DNA of 64,000 nucleotides from Streptomyces sp. NBC_00690 (GCF_036226685.1 NZ_CP109009.1:8645501-8709500), one strand, 5' to 3'. Counted from the first letter of the stretch, positions 37,372 through 45,740 are shown. Numbers and translations: made by a program. The notes: a model not told the origin generated them from the letters alone.

Positions 37372-38724
37372 ATGCGCTCACCCCTGCGCAGAGCCATGAC
37401 CGCGGCCGGAGTGGTCACCGCGGTCGCCGCCGTACTGGCCGCCGCCCCCGGTGGGGCAGCCGCCGCTCCGACACCGACGGCACCGGCCGCCGTCGAGGTG
37501 GAGATACCCGGTCCGGAGCACGGCGCGGTAGCCGGCTCCGGCCATACTCTTGTTCCCCAACGTGGCCAGAACCGACCGCAATCCCGCCTCTCGGCAGTGG
37601 AGAAGGCCGAGGACGCTCAGGTCAGCAAGCTGGTGGACAACGGTTCCACGACGGATCGCCTGGACATCGTCATCGTCGGCGACGGCTACACGACCGCGGA
37701 GCTGTCGCAGTTCCACACCGACGCCAAGGCGATCTGGGACCAGACGGCAGCCGTCGAGCCGTACACGACGTACCGCAACCTCTTCAACATCTGGACGGTG
37801 GACGCCGTCTCCAACCAGTCCGGCGTCACCGGGGACCCCGATCGCGGCACGGTCCGCGACACGGCGCTCGGCTCCTATTTCTGGTGCGGTGACATCGAAC
37901 GACTGCTCTGCATCGACCAGGAGAAGGTCGATCGCTATGTTGCCAAGGCACCCGAAGCCGACTTGGTGATCGTCCTCGCCAACAGCAAGAAGTACGGCGG
38001 CGCCGGCTACAACGTACCCAGCGCAACGCTTGGGTACGAAGGCATCTCCACCGCATCGGCGGGCAACGAACAATCCGGCCAGGTGGCCATCCACGAGACC
38101 GGGCACTCCCTCGGCAAGCTCGCCGACGAGTACTTCTACCCCGGCTACCCGGGCTACGAGCGGTACACCGGCCCCGAACCCGCCGACTCCAACATCTCCA
38201 CGCTCACGGCCAAGGACATCGCCGCACAACGCACCAAGTGGCACCGTTGGCTCGGTGAGCCCTCCCCTGACGGCGGAACGATCGGAGCCTTCGAAGGCGG
38301 CGGCTACTTCGTCCAGGGGCTCTATCGGCCCACCGACAACTCCCTGATGCGTTCGGTCGGCAAGCCGTTCAACCTCCCGGGCGTCGAAGCGATGATCGCC
38401 GGCTTCTACCGTCATGCGAAGCCACTCACCGCCGTGACCCCGACGGACGGCACCCTGCGCTTGCGTCACACTGTCAAGACCACGGTTCCCGCGCTCACGG
38501 GCAAGGACGGGCGTCAGCTGAAGATCCGCTGGTACCTCGACGGCAAGGAGCTCAAGCGCCTTGCGGGCCGCACTCAGGTACGGGTCTCCGATGTGAGCCT
38601 GCGCCTGCTGGACCTGCGCACCCACCGACTGACGGTCACCGTGGACGACCACACCCCGGCCGTGCGTGACCCCAGGATCGCGGCGACCATGAAGTCCGCG
38701 ATCACCTGGAAGGTCCGTCTCTGA
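37372..38724 (+). CDS. secreted metallopeptidase, M64 (IgA peptidase) family
   Basis: Exported zinc peptidase of 450 aa. Sec signal peptide at about 1-32 (RRAMTAAGVVTAVAAVLAAA, cleavage near GGAAAA-AP). Family landmarks: DRLDIVIVGDGYTTAEL (about 96-112), VVVLANSKKYGG-like strand, then H241-E-T-G-H245-SLGKLADEY, the HExxH zinc site with the downstream acidic ligand region. The remaining 100 residues form a beta domain. M64 members cleave extracellular proteins; the clostridial one cuts IgA, but that substrate is not implied here. Start ATG 37372 follows GGGGAGAGGAACCG. Confidence 0.88.
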   Translation: MRSPLRRAMTAAGVVTAVAAVLAAAPGGAAAAPTPTAPAAVEVEIPGPEHGAVAGSGHTLVPQRGQNRPQSRLSAVEKAEDAQVSKLVDNGSTTDRLDIVIVGDGYTTAELSQFHTDAKAIWDQTAAVEPYTTYRNLFNIWTVDAVSNQSGVTGDPDRGTVRDTALGSYFWCGDIERLLCIDQEKVDRYVAKAPEADLVIVLANSKKYGGAGYNVPSATLGYEGISTASAGNEQSGQVAIHETGHSLGKLADEYFYPGYPGYERYTGPEPADSNISTLTAKDIAAQRTKWHRWLGEPSPDGGTIGAFEGGGYFVQGLYRPTDNSLMRSVGKPFNLPGVEAMIAGFYRHAKPLTAVTPTDGTLRLRHTVKTTVPALTGKDGRQLKIRWYLDGKELKRLAGRTQVRVSDVSLRLLDLRTHRLTVTVDDHTPAVRDPRIAATMKSAITWKVRL

Positions 38725-38969
38725 CGCCGTTCCTCCGAGTCGTTGACCGATGGCACAACAGCCGTCGGTCAACGACTCCGCTGGTTCGACACTCGCCCGA
38801 GCTGCCCGAGCCGAAGGAGTGACGCCGTCCGCCACCGTCCGTTGCGCTGGCCTCCTCGCCCGGCCCCCTTGCATCCGGTGGCCGGGAGGTGCCTCCCCGA
38901 CGTTCGGCGCTCGCGCGGCTGTCGGGGCCGTGGTACGGAAAGCCGCTCGGATGATGGCAGTATCAGGGG

Positions 38970-39665
38970 ATGACTGAGTTGATCGCGGCGTGTGACGGTG
39001 CATCGAAGGGCAACCCGGGTCCCGCCGCCTGGGCCTGGGTCATCGCCGACGCCACCGAGCACGGAGTGCACCGCTGGCAGGCCGGGCCACTGGGCAAGAC
39101 CACGAACAATGTGGCGGAGTTGACCGCCCTGCTGGAACTGCTCCGGGCCACCGAACCCACGGCTGCACTCCAGGTGCGGATGGACTCGCAGTACGCGATG
39201 AAGGCGGTCACCACCTGGTTGCCCGGTTGGCGCCGCAACAACTGGCGTACCTCGTCCGGGAAGCCGGTGGCCAACCAGGAGTTGGTCGTCGCGATTGATG
39301 AACTGCTGACCGGGCGAAAGGTCGACTTCGTCTTCACACCGGCACACCAGGTGGACGGTGACCCCCTGAACGCCGCGGCCGACCGCGCCGCCAGCCACTG
39401 CGCCCGCACCCAGGAACCGATCGGCACCGTTCTGGGATCGCCGCTGCCGCCACCCGAGTCCACGCCCGCGCCCCGTGCGGGCACTCCTGGCGGCGGTGTA
39501 CCCCGACCGGCCCGGTCGCGCCCCACGGGCTCCGGCGCTTCGGTGAAGGCCAGATTCGCCGGCCGCTGTCGCTGCGGTCAGCCCTACGCGAAGGGCGAGA
39601 GCATCAGCAAGAACCCGGAGGGCTGGGGCCACCCCGCCTGCGCCGTCTCCTCGACCCCTGCCTAG
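38970..39665 (+). CDS. rnhA: ribonuclease HI with C-terminal zinc-ribbon-like tail
   Basis: Protein of 231 aa. RNase H fold at 1-145 with the acidic set D9 (CDGASKGNPGP), E50 (NNVAELTALLE), D72 (RMDSQYAMKAV) and a late Asp in NAAADRAAS; it degrades RNA in RNA-DNA hybrids using Mg2+. A Pro/Gly-rich linker at about 155-185 leads to a tail with CRCGQPYAKGES and HPAC, a four-ligand zinc-binding pattern not found in E. coli RNase HI. The tail probably helps substrate binding. Start ATG 38970 follows CAGGGG. Monocistronic. Confidence 0.9.
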   Translation: MTELIAACDGASKGNPGPAAWAWVIADATEHGVHRWQAGPLGKTTNNVAELTALLELLRATEPTAALQVRMDSQYAMKAVTTWLPGWRRNNWRTSSGKPVANQELVVAIDELLTGRKVDFVFTPAHQVDGDPLNAAADRAASHCARTQEPIGTVLGSPLPPPESTPAPRAGTPGGGVPRPARSRPTGSGASVKARFAGRCRCGQPYAKGESISKNPEGWGHPACAVSSTPA

Positions 39666-40153
39666 GCGGTACGGCACGGCTGGCCGGGGCTCCTGGAGGG
39701 ACGTCGTTCCCCTACCGTCCGCCTGACACGTCCAGCACTGTGCCCGTCACATGGACGTACGTTCGTGGTGGGCCACTTCCCCTGCCAGCCGGCTCTTGGC
39801 GTCCGGACCCTGACACTCGCACCTTGCGGTACCGATCATGCCGCAGGGGGAGTGCGTTGCCGCGTACGGGAGGAGCGTCACCACGCCGCTACGACGATGC
39901 TGTCGGCTATCCGCCACGCGTCGGGCGGGGGGACGGGGCGTCGATCGGGCCGGGCGGTCGGGAACGGGATGGCGCTCAGGGGGATGCTCAGTGGGATAGG
40001 GAGGAAGGGCATCGACCCTCGTGCTGATCGTGCTTCACACGGCGGTGGTCGGGCCTGTTCCACGAGGCTCGGACGCACGGGTCCGGCCGCACTCGTGGTG
40101 CGCCCGGACCCGCCCAACTGCTCGGTCGTCCACCCCTGGTGCTCGACGGTTCC
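39666..40153. other. intergenic stretch between converging rnhA and LPMO genes
   Basis: About 490 bases. It contains one long hairpin at 40078-40112. No gene is supported. Confidence 0.5.
40078..40112 (-). terminator. hairpin downstream of the LPMO gene
   Basis: CGGGTCCGG (40078-40086) pairs with CCGGACCCG (40104-40112). An inner CGCAC/GTGCG extends the stem across one mismatch. It lies about 42 nt past the LPMO stop codon. Confidence 0.7.
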
Positions 40154-40744
40154 TTAGAACTTCACGTCAGAGCAGGAGTAGAAGGCGTTGTCGGTGTCCG
40201 CGATGGTCCACACACCGAGGATCAGGTGCCTGCCGGTCTTCTGCGGCAGGGTACCGGTGTGGGTGACCACGGCACCGGGCTGGCGACCGCCGAAGGGCAC
40301 GGTCAGGAACGGCTGCGGCTCAAGGTCCGCCCGGGTCAGCTTCTTGTTCGGGTTGAAGCCGGCCTTGGTGATGTAGTAGCTGAAGTTGGTCGTGGCGTGG
40401 CGAGCCCTGATGTTCCACTTGAAGGTGAGGCTCTGACCACTGCTCAACGAGGTGGTGGGCCAGGCTCCGCCCCGCGGGTCGTCGAGCTCGGAGAAGCGGC
40501 CGTTGTCACCCGAGCAGATGCTGCCGTCGGCAGCTCCACGGGACGGGAAGCCCTTGGGGCCCTCGACGCTCCACGGCTCCCACTCGATCTGCCCGCAGTT
40601 CTGCACGGTTCCGTCGTAGCAGAGCTGCTGGCGGCTGATCGGCGAGTCGGGGGCGCCGTGGCTGTGTGCACTGCCGGATGCGGCGAGGAGGGAGGCACCG
40701 ATCATGCCGATGCCGAGCAGTGACGAGGTGATCTTTCTGCGCAT
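40154..40744 (-). CDS. secreted lytic polysaccharide monooxygenase, AA10 (chitin-binding protein type)
   Basis: Copper enzyme of 196 aa. Signal peptide at 1-28 (LLGIGMIGASLLAASGSAHS); the mature protein starts with His29 (HGAPDSPISR), which with His116 (RARHATTNF) forms the copper histidine brace. Other AA10 marks are GPKGFPSRGAADGSICSGDN and the ending HLILGVWTIADTDNAFYSC. No extra binding module. It oxidatively cuts crystalline chitin or cellulose; two dre-like sites upstream favour chitin. Start ATG 40744 has AGGAG 6 nt upstream. Confidence 0.92.
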   Translation of the reverse strand: MRRKITSSLLGIGMIGASLLAASGSAHSHGAPDSPISRQQLCYDGTVQNCGQIEWEPWSVEGPKGFPSRGAADGSICSGDNGRFSELDDPRGGAWPTTSLSSGQSLTFKWNIRARHATTNFSYYITKAGFNPNKKLTRADLEPQPFLTVPFGGRQPGAVVTHTGTLPQKTGRHLILGVWTIADTDNAFYSCSDVKF

Positions 40745-41405
40745 ACTTCGCTCCTGGTGGAGGTGTGGGGGTGCTGCGAGTCTGGTGGGGCAGACGAGCT
40801 CAACGCAGTGGGGTCTAGACCTAATCCGGTCTAGACCAAGTTGGAGACTAGTCGCGCCTGTTGGGCGTGTCCACCGTCGGCGCCAGGGGTGATCCATCGC
40901 TCGGAGACGCTTGCGGATGGGGTCGACAAGAGCTCTCCGCGACCCAGAATGAATGATTCCAGTTCGATGGCCGCGAGGCCCCCGAAAGAGCGTAACTGCC
41001 CCGCTCTCATGGGGGACGAACTTCCCATGAGTGGCCAAAGCATCCATGTTGCGACCGGGGTGGGAGTTACTGATGAGGCCCAGTGGGCCTCATGGTTCGC
41101 CGCTCGTGCGGGCGGACCGAGCCGCCCGAAGACGTATCCACGCTTGCTTGAGGGCCTCGTCGGCAGCCGGACTCCGTAGCCGAACTCAGCCATTCGCGGC
41201 AGTCGCGGTGCACGCTGCGGATGACGCGGCTCACCTGAACCGAAGGTGATCGGCGGAGACGACACAAGGCGACACGGGAGACGAGGGCAGCGGAGACCGG
41301 TGTACCTCCCGGAGCCTCATTTCGCGGCGTGTCACGTTCTTTCGGGCCGAGTTGTCCGGCGGTTGTCCGCCGGTTGCCCGTGGTGACGATCGCAGGGAGG
41401 GGAAC
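40745..41405. other. gene-poor stretch
   Basis: About 660 bases. The first 100 carry the LPMO promoter and dre sites. The rest has open frames on both strands without coding bias or ribosome sites. Confidence 0.45.
40812..40837 (-). promoter_or_regulatory. two DasR-like dre sites upstream of the LPMO gene
   Basis: GGTCTAGACC occurs twice as a perfect palindrome, at 40812-40821 and 40828-40837, centres 16 bp apart. The DasR responsive element of Streptomyces is centred on TGGTCTAGACCA, and site 2 continues as ACCAAGT like the consensus. DasR is the GntR-type repressor released by aminosugar phosphates. The sites lie 68-93 bases upstream of the start codon. Confidence 0.75.
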
Positions 41406-41582
41406 ATGGCCTCACTGCGGGAGCGGACGAAGGGTATGTCGCGCCCCGGTCAGGCTGAACCGCGCGATGCCGAAGCAATGGTGGAGACCGTGCCCTCCCG
41501 GGTGCGAACTCCGGGGACCGACCTCCGCGGTGTGAGCCCCGAAGAGCATGGGACGGTCATGGGAGGCCAGGGGAGTGCATGA
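41406..41582 (+). CDS. small hypothetical ORF
   Basis: Possible 58-aa protein starting MASLRERTKGMSRPGQAEPR, Arg/Glu-rich and hydrophilic, with GGGAGGGGAAC directly before the ATG, a very strong ribosome site. It has no signal peptide or known motif. Codon third positions are only partly GC-rich, so it may be spurious. It lies 270 bases before the small secreted peptide gene on the same strand. Function unknown. Confidence 0.35.
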   Translation: MASLRERTKGMSRPGQAEPRDAEAMVETVPSRVRTPGTDLRGVSPEEHGTVMGGQGSA

Positions 41583-41852
41583 AGGGTTTCCGGATAGTGT
41601 GAAAACCCCTTGCGCTCCAGCTGCTCATCGGCTGTGTGGTGTGAAGATCCCCAGTTGGAAGCAGTTGCGTCGCCCTCAGCCGGCGCCTCCTCGGAACTCT
41701 TGGCGACTCCCCTTGTTCCAGGCCCCTGGAGTGTCGCAGCCGTTGCATCCCGCCGAGGGGTCCGCGCCTGGGGTGCAGGGCTTGTGGCGAGGTCAGCGTG
41801 ATGGGAGTCTGCCTGCAAGGTAAAGCGAGCAGTCCATCGAGAAGGGGGAACG

Positions 41853-41996
41853 ATGAGCAGGCGAGTGACTACCGTACTGTCAGCCGTCCTCGTGGCGGCC
41901 GTCGCCGTCGTGGGGTTCGGCTCATCGGCACAGGCGAAGTCCGCGGGTGACAAGAAGGTGGAAGTCATCAAGGGCGTGGTCACACCGGACGCATGA
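41853..41996 (+). CDS. small secreted peptide
   Basis: Open frame of 47 aa. A clear Sec signal peptide (MSRRVTTVLSAVLVAAVAVV, then GFGSSAQA) with predicted cleavage at AQA-KS would release a peptide of about 20 residues, KSAGDKKVEVIKGVVTPDA, basic then hydrophobic. GAAGGGGG lies 6 nt before the ATG, and codon use is streptomycete-like. It has no cysteines. It could be a small morphogenetic, signalling or matrix peptide; I do not recognise the family. A 20-bp hairpin follows 32 nt after the stop. Confidence 0.6.
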   Translation: MSRRVTTVLSAVLVAAVAVVGFGSSAQAKSAGDKKVEVIKGVVTPDA

Positions 41997-42027
41997 GGCC
42001 GGCCGCCCTACTGGCCGAGGCCCCAAG

Positions 42028-42075
42028 CGACAGAACTGCGCCGGCCGTCTGATGTCGGCCAGCGCAGTTCTGTCG
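42028..42075. terminator. 20-bp stem-loop between converging genes
   Basis: Left arm 42028-42047 (CGACAGAACTGCGC...) and right arm 42056-42075 pair over 20 positions with one mismatch; loop TCTGATGT. It lies between the small secreted peptide (+) and the winged-helix gene (-). Confidence 0.8.
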
Positions 42076-42128
42076 AACCATCGGTCCATGGCGGGATAGA
42101 GAAGCAGCCAGCGCCACGGGACCGGGGG

Positions 42129-42815
42129 TCAGTTGTCGGAAGCCTGGTAGAGACCGCGGCCCGCGCGGTGTGCACGGGATGTGGCCACCAACCGGTCGAG
42201 AGTGCTGCGGACCGTGTTGATCGCGCCGGCGGACTCGTCGCGCCCCAGCGCCTGGGCCACGTCCCTGGCGCGCAGGGGCTTGTCCGCGTGCTGCACCAGG
42301 ACCGCAATGACCTGGTCCGTCAGGCCGCTTGAGTCCTGAAGGGCCGCCGCCGGCTCGGCTGCCGCTACTGCGGTCGCCTTCTTCGCCTTCGCCGGCTTTG
42401 CCTCGACGACCTTCTTCACCGTACGACGCTTGGGCGCGGGCGCGACCTTGGTCTCGGCCTTCTTCGTGCTGGCAGGTGCCTTGCGGGACTTGCGGGGTGC
42501 CGCCTTCGCGGGCGCGGGGCTCTCCACGGCCGGGGCCGCTTCCGGCTCCGCGGGGGTGGAGACCTCGGGCGCGGCGGTGGGCTCCACGGCGGTGGGCGCG
42601 GGCGCGGCCACAACCTCCGCTCGCGGGGCGGGGATGGCCGCGGTGGAGAGGCTCTGGAGCGCGGCGAGCGCACCGCGGACCGATTCCAGCCGCTCAGTGA
42701 CCGCGGCGAGTTCCTTCTCCAGGGCCTGCTGCTGCTCTTCCAGCTGCGGCAGTTCGTCCTGGAGCAACGCGGTGGTTGTCTCGATGCTGCCAGTTGCACT
42801 GTTCGACGATGTCAT
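42129..42815 (-). CDS. coiled-coil / basic linker / winged-helix protein
   Basis: Protein of 228 aa with three parts. Residues 12-55 form a coiled coil (LLQDELPQLEEQQQALEKEL...). Residues 60-160 are Ala/Pro/Lys-rich, with AAPRKSRKAPASTKKAE and RRTVKKVVEAKPAKAKKA, reminiscent of histone H1-like tails. Residues 165-228 look like a winged helix (LTDQVIAVLVQHADKPLRAR followed by TVRSTLDRLVATSRAHRAG). It probably binds DNA as a dimer or architectural protein. Start ATG 42815 has GGGAAGG 4 nt upstream. I do not know a named homologue. Confidence 0.8.
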   Translation of the reverse strand: MTSSNSATGSIETTTALLQDELPQLEEQQQALEKELAAVTERLESVRGALAALQSLSTAAIPAPRAEVVAAPAPTAVEPTAAPEVSTPAEPEAAPAVESPAPAKAAPRKSRKAPASTKKAETKVAPAPKRRTVKKVVEAKPAKAKKATAVAAAEPAAALQDSSGLTDQVIAVLVQHADKPLRARDVAQALGRDESAGAINTVRSTLDRLVATSRAHRAGRGLYQASDN

Positions 42816-44095
42816 GGTGCCTTCCCGTGGGGGTCTTGTAGCGCGTGTGAAGCGAGGTGTGATGAAGAGTAGAGCTGAGGTGTTGTGACCGGCAAACGGC
42901 CGGTGTGCTCAGTCGTGCCGTGCGGGGCCGCGGTGACTGCCGAAGCGAGCCCCTGTCGGCACACGAGCCGTGCAAGGAAGTGAAGGGGGCGAGTGGATCG
43001 TAGCGACACGGAATCGATCCCCATGGTGGGGACGATGCGAAGTCAGCCTCTCACAGATACTTCCCGACAGTGGCAAGATGCCCCAGCCTCTCGAAAAGCA
43101 TCGTTGAGCTGCGGTTTTCCGGAGTGGGTCGGAGACCTTGAGGGTAGGGACGGTGAGTTGAGCTGTTTCACCTGGGCTTCTGCACCTTCCCGTCCATGCT
43201 CGGGAAATCATGTGACTTGTTGTCCTGGGGGGCGTCGAGATGCCTTCTGGATGACGAACACAGAAGCGAGGGGGTGGGAAATTCACCGCCCTCCGGTGAG
43301 AGATACGCAACCATCTCCCCTTCGAGTGAACGTGCTGCAACTCACTTCCGTAAGCTGATGTACTGTCAACCGGAACCTCCCGATCACGCTTGGCGTGAAC
43401 CATTTGCGGTGCCGGGCACTGCCCTGGGATCGCAGCGGAAGAACAGCTGGAGCGAGTCCGACGAACGACTCTGCCCATGTTCCGGAGCCGTGGTACCAAC
43501 CGCCGCCCCATGGTTCGCCGCACCAGGAAATCCGCAGCGGCGCAAGGTGAGTCGCCATGCCTGTCGGAGTCTTGGGGCTGCTGGTGCCGGGAACGTCGAC
43601 CCGATTCCTGGCAGCGGGACCGAGGGTCTTCCCGGCTTCCGTGACATCTGCTCGATCGGGTGGAGGCAACCGGGGCTGGGTCACGGCCCAGCGTGGTGAA
43701 AGGCCGAAGCGGAAGGCGCCGGCGAGCGGATATCCGTACACAATGCCCGGGAGCGGTCGGATTCATCAGGCTGTTTCAATGTGAAACGAGATCTTCGGGA
43801 CGAGCATCGCGTCGGACGGCATCGGCGACGAGCGGTGGCACGCGCGGCGCGCCAGCAGGAACGTGAATGCAACCCGGTTCGGATCCCGCAGGCTGCAATG
43901 GACCGTGTCACCCGGCTCGGTGCCTCATGGCTGCGGCGAAGGCTCCGAAGCACCGGCCGGGTTCCGACGAGAGCTGCGGCGGGAGTGTGAAAACCGACCC
44001 TGCTTCTTTGTCGCAGCCAACCAGATCCAGGATCAACAGCGAGTGAGGCCCGGACCATCGGGTCCACCCGCACAACTCGTACAGGGAGAGCGCTC
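42816..44095. other. 1.3-kb gene-poor stretch
   Basis: The largest gap in the window, with lower and less periodic G+C than the genes. Long frames exist on the minus strand (42909-43766), but amino-acid composition and codon use look random. A GTG-started frame at 43781-43990 (69 aa, Arg-rich) is possible but unsupported. A perfect palindrome lies at 43773-43787. Possibly decayed DNA. Confidence 0.45.
43773..43787. promoter_or_regulatory. 15-bp palindrome GTTTCA-N3-TGAAAC
   Basis: Perfect 6-bp arms around ATG, 309 bases upstream of the lipase gene. AT-rich in a GC-rich setting. Operator-like; factor unknown. Confidence 0.35.
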
Positions 44096-44917
44096 GTGCC
44101 CGTGACTTCCGGGATCGACCACCATGCCACCGGCTACAGCCCAACCCACGCCTACGGCCTGGTGCAGGCAGCAGCCCTGGCCTACGAAGACGAAACCGCC
44201 GTCGCGGAACAAGCCGAACAGTGGGGCTTCGAGCAGGTGCGTCACCATCGCTCACGGTTCACCCCGCCGTTCCCCCTCCCCGACACCCAGGCGTTCACCA
44301 TCGCCAGCGACCGTATGATCATCACGGCCTTCCGGGGTACGGAGCCCCTACAGATCCGCGACTGGCTCTCCGACGCGACCACCCCGCCCTGGCCGGGGCC
44401 TGCGAGCACCGGGTACATCCACTACGGCTTCGGCGAAGCACTCGATTCGGTGTACCCGGCCGTGCGCAGCGCCATCGAAGAGTTCCGCACCGGGCGGCAG
44501 ACGGTGTGGTTCACGGGCCACAGCCTAGGTGGCGCGCTTGCGATGCTGGCCGGTGCGCGTCTGCACCTGGAGCGACCGAAGCTGACCGCGGACGGCATCT
44601 ACACCTTCGGTCAACCACGGACCTGTGACCGCCTCCTGGCCGCAGCCTGCAACCGGGGCCTCGCGCAGCGCCTCCATCGCTTCGTCAACAACAACGACAT
44701 CGTCCCCCACTTGCCGCCCGAGCCCGCCTACACCCATACGGCGGGCATGCGCTACATCGACTCCCGGGGAGCCATCCACACCTCGACCTCCCTGCTCACG
44801 GGAATCGCCGACCGAGCCAGGGGGTTGACCGCCGACCCCCTGGCGCCGGCCAGTGACGGTGTCCGGGACCATGCGATCCTCAACTACGTGACCGCGCTCA
44901 AGAACAGCGTCGGCTGA
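44096..44917 (+). CDS. class 3 lipase-like alpha/beta hydrolase
   Basis: Protein of 273 aa of the fungal-type lipase (Lipase_3) family. Nucleophile S143 in WFTGHSLGGALAMLAG, oxyanion strand MIITAFRGTEP (about 72-82), catalytic Asp in VNNNDIVPHLPP (about 198-209) and His in SDGVRDHAILNY near 260. No signal peptide, so intracellular or exported by an unknown route. It likely hydrolyses acylglycerol or phospholipid esters. Start GTG 44096 has AGGGAGAG about 4 nt upstream. Confidence 0.87.
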   Translation: MPVTSGIDHHATGYSPTHAYGLVQAAALAYEDETAVAEQAEQWGFEQVRHHRSRFTPPFPLPDTQAFTIASDRMIITAFRGTEPLQIRDWLSDATTPPWPGPASTGYIHYGFGEALDSVYPAVRSAIEEFRTGRQTVWFTGHSLGGALAMLAGARLHLERPKLTADGIYTFGQPRTCDRLLAAACNRGLAQRLHRFVNNNDIVPHLPPEPAYTHTAGMRYIDSRGAIHTSTSLLTGIADRARGLTADPLAPASDGVRDHAILNYVTALKNSVG

Positions 44918-44939
44918 GGACGTTCACATCCTTCCCCGG

Positions 44940-44970
44940 CACCCGGAGCGGCCGACTCGCCGCCCGGGTG
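44940..44970. terminator. hairpin between converging lipase and oxygenase-fold genes
   Basis: CACCCGG (44940-44946) pairs with CCGGGTG (44964-44970), extended inward by CGGC/GCCG. It lies 23 nt after the lipase stop. Confidence 0.6.
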
Positions 44971-45089
44971 TCGTCCAAGCAGGACCTTCACCCACACCGA
45001 AACCCGTCTGAAACCGGCAGCCGCGAACCCAGAACCGGGAATCGCGAAACCAGGGCGATTGCTGACCAGGACACGACCGTTGCGAGCGG

Positions 45090-45740
45090 TTACGACGAGG
45101 GCAGCGGAGTGTCGACGAGGTCGCCGACGAAGCTGCGTAACACGCCGCGTCTGACCGGAGAGACGCCGGGAACCAGTCGGGCCCCGTAGGCGATGGCCAC
45201 CCCCGGTCCCGCGTAGCAGGTCCATCGGGTGCGAACCCGCGATGGGGCCGCGGCGGGGCCGTTGCCGTACGGGAGGGGCCCCGCCGCCGACCGTAGGGTC
45301 CCGGACGCACGCTCTGAATCGTCCGGACGAACCCCGGCAGGCAGGACCCCTCCGGACAAGGGCTCCACGGAGAACCGGCCACCTTCGTCCGCTTCGGAGA
45401 TGACCACCCCGATTCGCCCGACCCGGGTGGGTGCCACGGCATCGTCGATGATGCCGTCGAGGTTCGCGGGTATCTCCTGCCCGGACGACAGATGTGTGTA
45501 CGCCCACGAAGCTGCATCCGCGATCGACGGCATCGCCCGCTGGATGGCCGGCAGAGCCCGTGTCATCGCCTGACTGAGGATGTCCACCGCGAGTGCGGGA
45601 GCGGGGAGCACCGCGGCGTGGATCTCCGGTTCCCATGCGGCTGCCTCCCCGTCCATGATCTTGTTCAGACGGGAGAGCTCTTCCCAGTCGAGGAATCCCT
45701 CGACGCTCTGTAGAGCGAACATCTCACTGCGGTGGCTCAT
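45090..45740 (-). CDS. 2OG-Fe(II) oxygenase-fold protein lacking iron ligands (probable pseudoenzyme)
   Basis: Protein of 216 aa. FALQSVEGFLDWEELSRLNKI opens like a prolyl-hydroxylase-type 2OG oxygenase. The core then reads QEIPANLDGIIDD, GRIGVVISEADEGGRFSVEP and GARLVPGVSPVRRGVLRSF. In active relatives the first would be HxD and the last LVHxVxPVxxGxRxSL. Here the first His is Asn93, Asp95 is kept, the second His is Pro191, and the 2OG-binding Arg202 is kept. Losing both His ligands suggests no iron catalysis. Start ATG 45740 has GGAG 5 nt upstream. Family assignment is by motif only. Confidence 0.6.
   Translation of the reverse strand: MSHRSEMFALQSVEGFLDWEELSRLNKIMDGEAAAWEPEIHAAVLPAPALAVDILSQAMTRALPAIQRAMPSIADAASWAYTHLSSGQEIPANLDGIIDDAVAPTRVGRIGVVISEADEGGRFSVEPLSGGVLPAGVRPDDSERASGTLRSAAGPLPYGNGPAAAPSRVRTRWTCYAGPGVAIAYGARLVPGVSPVRRGVLRSFVGDLVDTPLPSS

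Noticed and set aside
42909..43766. 285-codon minus-strand frame
   Set aside because: Arg/Ser/Pro-rich random-looking composition, poor codon bias and no ribosome site.
43781..43990. GTG-started 69-codon Arg-rich frame before the lipase gene
   Set aside because: No ribosome site and only average codon bias. Mentioned only in the gap note.
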